DNA from: a bacterium
GTDB lineage: Bacteria; Patescibacteriota; Minisyncoccia; Phycocordibacterales; Phycocordibacteraceae
Length of the DNA stretch: 8,466 nucleotides
Direction of reading: 5' to 3'
Assembly (NCBI GenBank): GCA_021817685.1
Contig: JAKAGD010000027.1
Span: 1 to 8,466 of the forward strand
Shown in pieces: positions 1 through 6,663 of this stretch (its first letter is position 1; each line of letters begins with the position of its first letter). The notes under the pieces are model-generated. The model was not told where the DNA came from. It worked only from the letters and a program-made list of their open reading frames with translations, and did not search any database. A program made the position numbers and the translations under genes.

Positions 1-1
1 A

Positions 2-145
2 CGCGCCCTGGCTCTAAACCCAAGACACGTTGTAGCGCGCGCGTTGTTCTCCGTTCTTTTCCCCTTCGCGGAATCCTGGTGGTACATTGACTTCGATCCT
101 ACGGGGGAACCGGAGAAAAAGCGGTCGACATCGTATGTCGTCTGA
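2..145 (+). CDS. C-terminal tail of an unidentified protein, cut by the left window edge
   Basis: This is an open frame of 47 codons that enters from the left edge and ends at a TGA at 143-145. The other two forward frames close early, at 88-90 and at 15-17. The peptide reads like real protein: a hydrophobic stretch, then an aromatic patch (ESWWYIDFDP), then a charged tail (EPEKKRS). Its stop falls 11 nt inside the next gene if that gene starts at 135, or 5 nt before an ATG at 150. Either spacing is typical within an operon, which supports the frame being coding. The fragment is too short to assign a family. A glycan-cluster methyltransferase or glycosyltransferase C-terminus would suit the neighbourhood, but that is only context. 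Confidence 0.5.
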   Translation, partial: RALALNPRHVVARALFSVLFPFAESWWYIDFDPTGEPEKKRSTSYVV

Positions 146-1001
146 CCTTATGCGTGCCGCGTACCGGAAAGTAAGAGGCCTCATTCGATCGATACAGGAT
201 AGAATTGAGGCGTTCCTATTCTACCGACTTCCGCACCCCGGCCGGGCGATCCGTATTACCGATGCGAGTCATGCAGGTATCGAGAAGCGGGGCTTGTTCT
301 CTATATTTATAGAGGCACTCGATATAATCACCGCGCACGCCGAAAAAGAGATAGAGATCGATTATCGACATACGCTGTACAACCGTGGTCCGGACCAGAA
401 TATGTGGACGTATTACTTCGACCCCGTACGAAACACAACGCGACGCATGTTCGATCTCGGTTTTCTGCCGGCGAGAGCATATAGATATCGAAGGATCAAA
501 GAGGATCAACGGCTCCTCAACATTCTCCATGCGTCGATGGAGGATCACGTGCACGTTCGGTCCGAGATCCGGGAGAAAGCACTCTCCTTCTACCGAGAGA
601 ATCTCCCGAAGGCCGGGGTAATCGGCGTTCACATCCGCGGGACCGATCATATCCGGATGTACGGGAATGATGTGGGCATCGATCGGTACTTCGACAAGAT
701 CGACCGCCTCCTCTCCACCGGCTACACTCATATTTTTCTCGCGACGGACGATGAACGTTTTTACCAAGCGTTCAAGAAACGGTACGGCGACACGGTAGTA
801 ACCTATTCCAAGATCCGATCCGGCGGGACCACCGGCCTCCATTTCCAGACAACGGCTCCGCGAGAAGCGGGGGAGGAAGTCGTGATGGATTGGCTCCTGC
901 TCGGGGAAACACAGTATTTCCTGCACGGCGAGTCAAATGTGGCGACGGCGGTCCTTATTCTCAATCCAAACATGCTACGGGAGAATATGGCAATCTGTTA
1001 G
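135..1001 (+). CDS. GT23/NodZ-like (alpha-1,6-fucosyltransferase-fold) glycosyltransferase
   Basis: Predicted GT-B enzyme related to the FUT8/NodZ/O-fucosyltransferase superfamily, which transfers fucose from GDP-fucose. With the ATG at 135 the protein has 288 residues. It carries three conserved blocks in the expected order. The first is VIGVHIRGTDH (HIRGTDH at about 166-172), matching the HxRxTD nucleotide-sugar site. The second is IFLATDD (about 200-206), the strand seen as LATDD in FUT8. The third is VVMDWLLL followed by HGESNVA (about 249-270), the C-terminal donor-site block. An N-terminal block GPDQNMWTYYFDP (about 85-97) resembles the acceptor-side region of bacterial relatives. No signal peptide or membrane segment is evident, so it is probably cytoplasmic. 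A TTG at 87 is in frame but would overlap the upstream frame by 59 nt; ATG 150 is another option. No Shine-Dalgarno site decides between them. The fold is fairly clear; donor and acceptor are inferred. Confidence 0.78.
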   Translation: MSSDLMRAAYRKVRGLIRSIQDRIEAFLFYRLPHPGRAIRITDASHAGIEKRGLFSIFIEALDIITAHAEKEIEIDYRHTLYNRGPDQNMWTYYFDPVRNTTRRMFDLGFLPARAYRYRRIKEDQRLLNILHASMEDHVHVRSEIREKALSFYRENLPKAGVIGVHIRGTDHIRMYGNDVGIDRYFDKIDRLLSTGYTHIFLATDDERFYQAFKKRYGDTVVTYSKIRSGGTTGLHFQTTAPREAGEEVVMDWLLLGETQYFLHGESNVATAVLILNPNMLRENMAIC

Positions 1002-1011
1002 TATCCGTACC

Positions 1012-1785
1012 ATGACCCTGCACACGACCCTCAAACGGATACCCGCACTCAAGTGGACCGTAGTGTTTTTCCGCGCGTTCCGGAGAAAGTATGGCATTGG
1101 GGCGATCCTCGGAGAGTTTTTCGCCTTCGCCCGAGATTGGCGCCGGTACCGGGGACTCCCTCACAATCAGGCATTTGCCCTCTCAACCGGCGACCTCTAC
1201 CCGCGCCTTTTCGATAAGACCGCCACAACGGGAGTCGATCCGGTTTACTTCTATCAAGACGCATGGCTCGCAAAAAAGATATTCGAGACCAAGCCTGCAC
1301 AGCACACCGATGTCGGGTCGCATCTCCCGACGATCGGCATCATCTCGCAATTTGCGCCTACGACTATGGTTGATATCCGTCCGCCCGAGATTTCCCTGCC
1401 CGAGCTTTCGTTCGTGAGAGGAAGCATTCTCGACCTACCGTTCGGAAACGATGAAATACCGTCTTTGAGCTCCATTTGCGTGATTGAACACATCGGCCTC
1501 GGACGCTACGGCGATATGCTCGACCCGTTCGGTTCCGAAAAGGCGGCGAAGGAGCTGATACGCGTCCTCGCCCCGGGCGGAAATCTGTATATATCAGTTC
1601 CGATCGACTCGAAGAATAAAGTGTACTTCAACGCCCACCGCTCGTTCACACAGAACTACATTGTGGAACTGTTCGGGTCGCTGAAGCTTGTAGAGGAGCA
1701 GTACGTCTACGGCAATCGCCTATCTGAGTCCTATGATTCAGCTCGAGGTTTCGGGACCGGTCTGTTTCACTTCCGGAAAATATGA
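1012..1785 (+). CDS. DUF268 family methyltransferase-like protein
   Basis: A 257-residue protein matching my memory of DUF268 (PF03269), a family often found in polysaccharide clusters and related to class I SAM methyltransferases. Visible features are HTDVGSH at about 98-104 (a variant of the glycine-rich SAM motif), a DIRP strand-end acidic residue about 20 residues later, the hallmark SSICVIEHIGLGRYGD at about 163-178, and LAPGGNLYISVPI at about 186-198, which is the usual methyltransferase strand 5 region. The C-terminus closes with a Gly-rich FGTGLFHF segment. The ATG at 1012 leaves a 10-nt gap after the preceding stop. The frame is open further upstream to 937, but that would run 65 nt into the previous gene. 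No Shine-Dalgarno site is visible. Methylation of a sugar is the natural guess, but the family's substrate is not established and the function is inferred. Confidence 0.8.
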   Translation: MTLHTTLKRIPALKWTVVFFRAFRRKYGIGAILGEFFAFARDWRRYRGLPHNQAFALSTGDLYPRLFDKTATTGVDPVYFYQDAWLAKKIFETKPAQHTDVGSHLPTIGIISQFAPTTMVDIRPPEISLPELSFVRGSILDLPFGNDEIPSLSSICVIEHIGLGRYGDMLDPFGSEKAAKELIRVLAPGGNLYISVPIDSKNKVYFNAHRSFTQNYIVELFGSLKLVEEQYVYGNRLSESYDSARGFGTGLFHFRKI

Positions 1786-2744
1786 GACAAGCGGTCATCC
1801 TCCAGCACGGCCCATCGACTGGCGTCCACGGACAACTCGCTAACCAGCTGTGGAATTTCATCAGCGTATATGCGTACGCGAAAGAGCGCGGCATTCCCGT
1901 AAGCAATTATTCATTCTTCGAATACAGCCGCCATTTCTCAATACCGGTAGGGAGTCCTTTGGTCAGTTTAATCTTCTTCAAGCCGTTCAATCTGCTTGCC
2001 GCTTTCATCCCCGAAAGGATCCTCGTCCCGCTGTGGCGAAAACTCTATAAGGCATTCGTCCTTGTGGTTGGGACACTCGCGCCACAGAGTGTTGTGCGTT
2101 CTGGGAACGCTGGATATGTCGATGCTCCGTATTATCTCCCGCCGTCTCCTGACGTCCGTCAGGAATTCCTCAGCAAGGAGAATACGACCCTGGGAGCATT
2201 ATATTTCGACGGGTGGCTTTTCCGAAATCCAGCCGGTATAGAAAAGCATCGGGAATCAATACGCGAATACTTCTCCCCGAAAAAGAATGCCGCGGAAAAC
2301 ATACGGCGCTTTCTCTCGCCACTCCGCGCAAAATATAGGCACGTTATTGGAGTTCATATCCGCCAGGGCGATTATCGGACATGGAAGGGCGGCAGGTATT
2401 TCGTGCCACAGGAAAGGGTGCGAGAAATCATCGATGACTACGTGACTTTCGCTGGCATCGACATCGAGGATACCTGCTTCGTTATTGCGTCGGATGGGCC
2501 GATCGATGTAGCCCATTTTTCAGGATTGCACACGGCAATCTCGGAGGCGGGGGCGATAGAGGATCTGTTCCTCCTCGCACAGACCGATGCCATCATCGGC
2601 TCCGATAGCAGTTTCGGCGATTTCTCAGCGTACTATGGAAACATTCCACACATTGTCTTGGAGAATGAATCCGTCGATTGGGAATATTATCGGGGGAAGG
2701 CGCGATACTTTGAGAACAAGTACTGCACGCTTGTGCACTATTAG
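1782..2744 (+). CDS. GT11-like (alpha-1,2-fucosyltransferase family) glycosyltransferase
   Basis: A 320-residue predicted GT-B glycosyltransferase. The N-terminal HGQLANQLWNF (about 16-26) corresponds to the GxLGNQ(L/M)F block that opens GT11 alpha-1,2-fucosyltransferases. VIGVHIRQGDY (HIRQGDY at 192-198) is the HxRRGDY-type GDP-fucose motif with Gln in place of the second Arg. FVIASDGP (about 233-240) matches the central SD block, and DLFLLAQTDAIIGSDSSFGD (261-280) matches the C-terminal DL-LM-x-C-x-H-x-I-x-x-NSSFSWW block, with Gly-Asp-Phe instead of Ser-Trp-Trp. About 25 hydrophobic residues at 59-83 look like a membrane-proximal insert rather than a clear membrane span. The ATG overlaps the TGA of the DUF268 gene (ATGA at 1782-1785), implying translational coupling. 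It is the last gene of the operon. Fucose transfer is likely; another deoxyhexose donor cannot be excluded. Confidence 0.8.
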   Translation: MRQAVILQHGPSTGVHGQLANQLWNFISVYAYAKERGIPVSNYSFFEYSRHFSIPVGSPLVSLIFFKPFNLLAAFIPERILVPLWRKLYKAFVLVVGTLAPQSVVRSGNAGYVDAPYYLPPSPDVRQEFLSKENTTLGALYFDGWLFRNPAGIEKHRESIREYFSPKKNAAENIRRFLSPLRAKYRHVIGVHIRQGDYRTWKGGRYFVPQERVREIIDDYVTFAGIDIEDTCFVIASDGPIDVAHFSGLHTAISEAGAIEDLFLLAQTDAIIGSDSSFGDFSAYYGNIPHIVLENESVDWEYYRGKARYFENKYCTLVHY

Positions 2745-2747
2745 AGG

Positions 2748-3884
2748 CTACACCTTTTCTAGGAAAGCACGGATCTCTTCCGCGCGCGACCGCCAGGTAA
2801 AATCGCTCACATCGCGACGCGCCCTCTCAGAAATACGCCGAGCGAGCTCAGTATCAGCGAGAATTCTCTTGACACCCCCGGCAAGAGCTTTGGCGTTCCC
2901 CGCCTCGACCAGAAGCGCATTTTCTTCATTTAGCACTTCTCTTATGGAGGGCAGGGCGGAAGCGACGATGGGAACACCGGACGCCATATATTCGAACATT
3001 TTTATCGGGGACGTATAACGGATTGATTCGGCTGAGATCGGAACGTTCGGAAGGAGAAGTACATCCGCGGAGCGGAGGTATCTTGGTATAAGCGACTTCT
3101 GCCGGTGCCCTACCAGAAGCACATTGGTGAGCCCCTTCTCCCGTGCTTCGCGCGCGCGCTTCTCATGGTCATCGGGAGTTCCGCCGACGAGCACCAAGAC
3201 AGTGTCCGGGGAATCCTTAAGCAGCTCAGCTGCTTCGAAAAGAATGTCAGTACCCTTCCATGCATACAAATGCCCGGCGTAGAGCGCTATTTTTTTCTCC
3301 GGCGGAAGAGCCAACTCCTTCCGGAGCTTTTCCTTTCCTGCTTTGAATGAGAAATCCTCGAGATCGACGCCGTTCTGAATGGTCACGACGTTGCGGAATC
3401 CGTGCTCCTTGAACGCCTCCGCCGTGCCGCGAGAATTGCATATGACAGCATCCGCGCCGCGCAAGAAAAATCTGAACAATATATTCTTCCCTTCCGGCCA
3501 GAAGTGCCCGTAGTAGACAGTCTTATATCCCTTCAGGTGGAATAGCCATGCGATCTCCGAATTCCGTGTCATCACCCATGAACCCTTCTCGGGACGTTCA
3601 AACAGAAGCCGCGCGAAGAAAGCAAGGCCTTGTAGGTAAAAACCTCCTCGCCCAAAGAGACGCACGCCGGAGAGAAAGTCCGGGCAGGAAAGGAACCGCA
3701 CCGAAAAGATCTTCTTGAGACCATAAAAATCGAAAAGGTTTTTCCGTATCTCATTTTCCCTTGTCGGAACCCATAACTCAACGCCGATACCAAGATTGGA
3801 CAGCTCCTCGCAAATTTTCGCTATCTGGTACCCATGAGCTTTCTCGGTTGGGATTCTTGAGTTCGCTATATAAATTATTTTCAC
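2748..3884 (-). CDS. GT4-family glycosyltransferase (group 1)
   Basis: A 378-residue two-domain GT-B enzyme that would transfer a hexose from a nucleotide sugar to a growing glycan at the inner membrane face. The N-terminal Rossmann domain opens with VKIIYIANSRIPTEKAHGYQ, a glycine-containing acceptor-side loop. The linker carries IQNGVDLEDF (about 179-188). The C-terminal domain has YAGHLYAWKG (about 202-211, phosphate-binding region) and SPIKMFEYMASG (about 292-303). The Glu of FEYMA is the second Glu of the GT4 EX7E motif; eight residues earlier is Tyr instead of Glu. The start chosen is GTG at 3884. An upstream in-frame GTG at 3902 would place a consensus -10 box inside the gene. The gene ends 3 bp from the stop of the GT11-like gene, tail to tail. 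Family assignment is firm; donor sugar and linkage are unknown. Confidence 0.9.
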   Translation of the reverse strand: MKIIYIANSRIPTEKAHGYQIAKICEELSNLGIGVELWVPTRENEIRKNLFDFYGLKKIFSVRFLSCPDFLSGVRLFGRGGFYLQGLAFFARLLFERPEKGSWVMTRNSEIAWLFHLKGYKTVYYGHFWPEGKNILFRFFLRGADAVICNSRGTAEAFKEHGFRNVVTIQNGVDLEDFSFKAGKEKLRKELALPPEKKIALYAGHLYAWKGTDILFEAAELLKDSPDTVLVLVGGTPDDHEKRAREAREKGLTNVLLVGHRQKSLIPRYLRSADVLLLPNVPISAESIRYTSPIKMFEYMASGVPIVASALPSIREVLNEENALLVEAGNAKALAGGVKRILADTELARRISERARRDVSDFTWRSRAEEIRAFLEKV

Positions 3885-3919
3885 GTTGTGATTATAACAC
3901 ACGTAATGATATACTTGAA
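3884..3919 (-). promoter_or_regulatory. Extended -10 promoter giving a leaderless transcript of the minus-strand GT4
   Basis: Read on the minus strand, TGTTATAAT (3899 down to 3891) is a perfect sigma-70 extended -10: TG, one base, then TATAAT. The base seven positions after the last T of the hexamer is 3884, exactly the G of the chosen GTG start. The -35 candidate TTCAAG at 3919-3914 is weak (three of six), which an extended -10 can tolerate. The predicted mRNA therefore has no 5' leader. The sequence is seen directly; promoter activity and the start site are inferred. Confidence 0.7.
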
Positions 3920-3922
3920 GTC
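3886..3922 (+). promoter_or_regulatory. Extended -10 promoter giving a nearly leaderless transcript of the plus-strand GT4
   Basis: On the plus strand TGATATACT (3907-3915) is an extended -10 with TATACT, five of six matches to TATAAT. TTGTGA at 3886-3891 is a four-of-six -35, separated by an 18-bp spacer. Standard spacing puts transcription start at about 3922, so the ATG at 3926 would lie only about 4 nt from the 5' end. The -35 and spacer overlap the opposite promoter's -10, so the two promoters would probably compete for polymerase. The function is inferred from motif match only. Confidence 0.6.
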
Positions 3923-3925
3923 TGA

Positions 3926-4972
3926 ATGAAATTTCTCTACGTCCACACCGGGAGCAACCTCCCTCCAGATATCCACCTGATACAAGGTCTGCGAGAAAGT
4001 GCGCATGAGGTTCTCGAACTGGTCGAGAAGGGGTACGGGTTCGGCAAATATATCCGCTTTGCGCGTCGCTTCTCTCGCGCGGCGCGCGGCGTCGACGCCG
4101 TCATCGTCGGCTATGGACTGCCGCTCCTGACCCCCCTCGCGCGAGGTTTGTCACCAAAGACGATTGTTTTCAACGCGGTCTCCTCGCAATATGAGGCAAA
4201 CATCATATCGAGAGGTGTCGCCGGACGTTGGTCCCCGTCGGCGATGAAGTGGTGGTTCATAGATTTTATATCGTTCCTCTCTTCAACCAAGATACTTCTC
4301 GAGAGCGAAGGACAGGTTGATTACGTCCGCGCCCATTTTCTGGCCCCAAAGAAAAAGCTCGTACGAGCATGGATGGGCGTTGATGAATCCGTATTCTTCC
4401 GCGACGAGAGTGTACAGAAGAGCAAAGATTTCACCGTTCTCTTTCGAGGGAGATTCCTGCCGGAATCCGGCATATTGACGGTCATAGAAGCGGCGAAGAA
4501 ACTTGAGGATACGGACGTGCGATTTATTATCATTGGACATGGCTTCATGTATCGGGAGGTCAATGCACTTATGGCGGAACTAGAACCGAAGAATGTTGAG
4601 CTCATCCGAGAAGCACTTCCGCCAGCGGAACTGCGGGAAAAGATGCTCTCCTGTCATGTGAGCCTCGGACAGCTCGCGGACCATCCACGACTCCTCCGCA
4701 CGCTCCCGGCAAAGCTTTACGAAAGTCTCGCCCTTGGTCTTCCTTTCCTCACTGGAAGGAATGCAGGCGTGCTAGAACTCCTCAAAGAAGATGAGACGTG
4801 CCTCGCGGTCAAGCCAGGGGATGCGGGTGATTTAGCGGGAAAGATACTCTACCTTAGAAACAACCCCGAGGTTCTCAGGAAAGTATCAGAACGCGGATAC
4901 CGTCTCTACAAAGAAAGGCTTGGTTCTCGGAAATTGGCGGACGAATTTGTGTCGACGTGTTTCGGAAAATAA
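3926..4972 (+). CDS. GT4-like glycosyltransferase
   Basis: A 348-residue GT-B glycosyltransferase of the group 1/GT4 type, somewhat short and divergent. The start MKFLYVHTGSNLPPD forms the first Rossmann strand and loop. The domain linker contains WMGVDESVFF (about 149-158), the usual GVD-x-x-x-F turn. VLFRGRFLPESGI (171-183) is the glycine/arginine strand at the start of the donor domain, and IIIGHG (about 201-206) follows. LPAKLYESLALGLPFL (about 260-275) is the nucleotide-sugar site; its Glu is the second Glu of EX7E, and the first position is Arg. The ATG at 3926 is supported by the promoter just upstream. The gene ends 11 bp from the convergent methyltransferase gene. It has no same-strand partner, so it appears to be transcribed alone. 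Donor and acceptor are unknown. Confidence 0.85.
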   Translation: MKFLYVHTGSNLPPDIHLIQGLRESAHEVLELVEKGYGFGKYIRFARRFSRAARGVDAVIVGYGLPLLTPLARGLSPKTIVFNAVSSQYEANIISRGVAGRWSPSAMKWWFIDFISFLSSTKILLESEGQVDYVRAHFLAPKKKLVRAWMGVDESVFFRDESVQKSKDFTVLFRGRFLPESGILTVIEAAKKLEDTDVRFIIIGHGFMYREVNALMAELEPKNVELIREALPPAELREKMLSCHVSLGQLADHPRLLRTLPAKLYESLALGLPFLTGRNAGVLELLKEDETCLAVKPGDAGDLAGKILYLRNNPEVLRKVSERGYRLYKERLGSRKLADEFVSTCFGK

Positions 4973-4983
4973 AACTCCAACCA

Positions 4984-5613
4984 TCACTTTCGTAGTTCCA
5001 ATACAAATGACAGTGCGAGAAGGTTCGGCCACAAAGGAACCGCCCAACTGAAATGGGTAAGCGGTGAAAAGGTATTCATCTCCAAGCGGCCTGGTATGAG
5101 TCCCGCTCGCTTCGCAAGAAACAACAGTACCGACCAGTTGAACCAGTAGACGTGGGCCTTATTAGGGCGATTGTTTTCCGGTACCTTCCCGAGCAACACT
5201 TGCAAACGCGCGGGGAGCGAGGAAAAGTTCGGCACGCCGACGATGACCGCGCCGGAAGAGATCCGCTTCATTTCTTGCAAGAGCTTTTCCGGCTCGTACA
5301 CGTGCTCAAGCACGTCGAGCGCAATGACCGTCGGGAATGATTTGTCGGGGAACGGGAGCGGGCCGGCCGCCAAATCCGCCTGCCGCGCATCCAGTCCCCG
5401 CTCCTTACAGCGCGCTACCGCGACGTCGGAAAAATCGACCCCCTGGGCCTCTATCCCCCTATCCTTACACAGCGACAGGAAAAGACCGTCGCCGCAGCCG
5501 ACATCAAGCACGGGCCCCTTCTCCACAAGCGAAAGCGCCGCACGATGGCGGAATTCCAACTTCTGCGGCGTGTACCGCCATCGCTCGTTCTCAAAATCTT
5601 TGACCGACGACAT
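4984..5613 (-). CDS. Class I SAM-dependent methyltransferase (Methyltransf_11/MetW-like)
   Basis: A 209-residue methyltransferase using S-adenosylmethionine. Motif I is textbook: VLDVGCGDG at 35-43. The ribose-binding acidic residue follows in GVDFSD (58-63), then LPFPDKSF (86-93) and ALDVLEHV (98-105), the motif shared by type 11 and MetW-like enzymes. The C-terminal part has an aromatic, His-containing stretch (KAHVYWFNW, about 152-160), where substrate binding is expected. The length is near the minimum for the fold. The ATG at 5613 lies 18 nt after the stop of the upstream glycosyltransferase gene, so it is the last gene of the minus operon. No Shine-Dalgarno site is visible. From context it probably methylates a sugar or the glycan end, but O-antigen-type methylation, methylation of a lipid carrier or methylation of a small molecule cannot be told apart here. 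Confidence 0.88.
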   Translation of the reverse strand: MSSVKDFENERWRYTPQKLEFRHRAALSLVEKGPVLDVGCGDGLFLSLCKDRGIEAQGVDFSDVAVARCKERGLDARQADLAAGPLPFPDKSFPTVIALDVLEHVYEPEKLLQEMKRISSGAVIVGVPNFSSLPARLQVLLGKVPENNRPNKAHVYWFNWSVLLFLAKRAGLIPGRLEMNTFSPLTHFSWAVPLWPNLLALSFVLELRK

Positions 5614-5631
5614 AAGGGGCGTGCGGATACT

Positions 5632-6663
5632 TTACCTCATTACTTTCTCCAGGGCTTCCCCGAGGCGCGCAAGCGAATTCCGCTCAACCACTTGCGAGCG
5701 CAGTTTCGCCGCCCGCGCTCCGATATCCGCAGGCGAGTACGCGAGAGTAACAGAGAGGCGACGGGCGAGCGAAGCGGCATCGATGAACGAAAGATCCTCG
5801 CCCGCCTGCTCCGCCCAATCCGCGCTCGCTGCAAGCGGCAAGCAACCGCATGCGGCGGCTTCAAAAAGCGTCTTGTCCAACATGCCGGACGGCGACGCGT
5901 TCACGAATATTTCGTGCGCGCGATAGAGAGCGGGAGCCTCCTCGTTCGGCACGCCCGGAAGGAAGGCGACCGTATCCGCGAGCCCAAGCTCGCGGACTTT
6001 TTCTTTGAGGCCCTCATAATATGCCTCGTCCTGCGGAAGCGGCGAACCGACGAACGACGCCGTGAAGGACTGCCCCGTGCGCGCAAGTTCTGCAAGCGCA
6101 TCAATGAGCACCTCCGGCTGTTTGCTCGGCGCCATGCGCGCGAGGAAGAGCATGGAGCGCGGGTTCCGCGCGACGCGTTCATCCGGGGCAAACCGCTCGG
6201 TATCCACGCCGACCGGCATCAGTATCGTTTTCTCATATTTCGCGGTATAGGAATGCTTCGACGTGCAGAAAATGTTCGTACAAAATGCGGCGGCGACGCT
6301 CGTAAGCCACGAACCCGCGTAATGGTTGCGCCACATATACACGCGCTTGCCCAAGAGTTTCCAAAGCCAGCCGGCCATGAGGACGTACTCCTGGTTCATA
6401 TGCACGAGCACGGCGTCGTAATCGCTCCGCGCTCGCCATGCGAGCGCGAGAAACCGCGCCGCGTACGCGGCGCGGCTCGCCCTCCCGCGCTCCTTGCCGA
6501 GCGAATGCACGCGCACATTCTTGGGAAAGTTACACTCCCCCATTTTGAGGCAAATCACTTCTATACTTTCGACGCGTTTCGCCAACTCCTCTATCCAGCG
6601 CACGAAGAATCCGAGGACCGGGTCCTCGCTATCAACTGCTTGCGTGACGATAAGCAATCTCAT
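5632..6663 (-). CDS. GT4-family glycosyltransferase
   Basis: A 343-residue GT-B enzyme. The N-terminal domain begins MRLLIVTQAVDSEDPVLGFF, with the first Rossmann strand and an acceptor loop. The linker holds LMPVGVDTERF (about 148-158). The donor domain has FLARMAPSKQPEVLIDAL (about 173-190, the GR-x-x-x-K-type region, here with Ala-Arg-Met), FVGSPLP (about 204-210) and MLDKTLFEAAACGCLPL (about 261-277). The Glu of FEAA is the second EX7E Glu; the first position is Gly within a NASPSG loop, as in GT4 subfamilies reading SGSxxK. The ATG overlaps the TGA of the upstream glycosyltransferase by 4 nt (ATGA, minus strand 6663-6660), so translation is probably coupled. The family assignment is firm; substrate is unknown. 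Confidence 0.9.
   Translation of the reverse strand: MRLLIVTQAVDSEDPVLGFFVRWIEELAKRVESIEVICLKMGECNFPKNVRVHSLGKERGRASRAAYAARFLALAWRARSDYDAVLVHMNQEYVLMAGWLWKLLGKRVYMWRNHYAGSWLTSVAAAFCTNIFCTSKHSYTAKYEKTILMPVGVDTERFAPDERVARNPRSMLFLARMAPSKQPEVLIDALAELARTGQSFTASFVGSPLPQDEAYYEGLKEKVRELGLADTVAFLPGVPNEEAPALYRAHEIFVNASPSGMLDKTLFEAAACGCLPLAASADWAEQAGEDLSFIDAASLARRLSVTLAYSPADIGARAAKLRSQVVERNSLARLGEALEKVMR

Noticed and set aside
216..926. A 236-codon open frame on the minus strand
   Set aside because: It is antisense to the GT23-like gene, which has three ordered family motifs. The antisense product resembles no family I know.
937..1011. A 25-codon upstream extension of the DUF268 gene
   Set aside because: It overlaps the conserved C-terminus of the GT23-like gene and does not resemble the family. 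The ATG at 1012 gives normal operon spacing.
2724..2737. Hairpin TGCAC-GCTT-GTGCA near the first convergent junction
   Set aside because: Five base pairs with no following T-tract is too weak for an intrinsic terminator, and it lies inside the coding region.
3885..3902. GTG at 3902 as start of the minus-strand GT4
   Set aside because: It would put the perfect TATAAT box inside the coding region. GTG at 3884 coincides with the predicted transcription start and begins directly with the first Rossmann strand.
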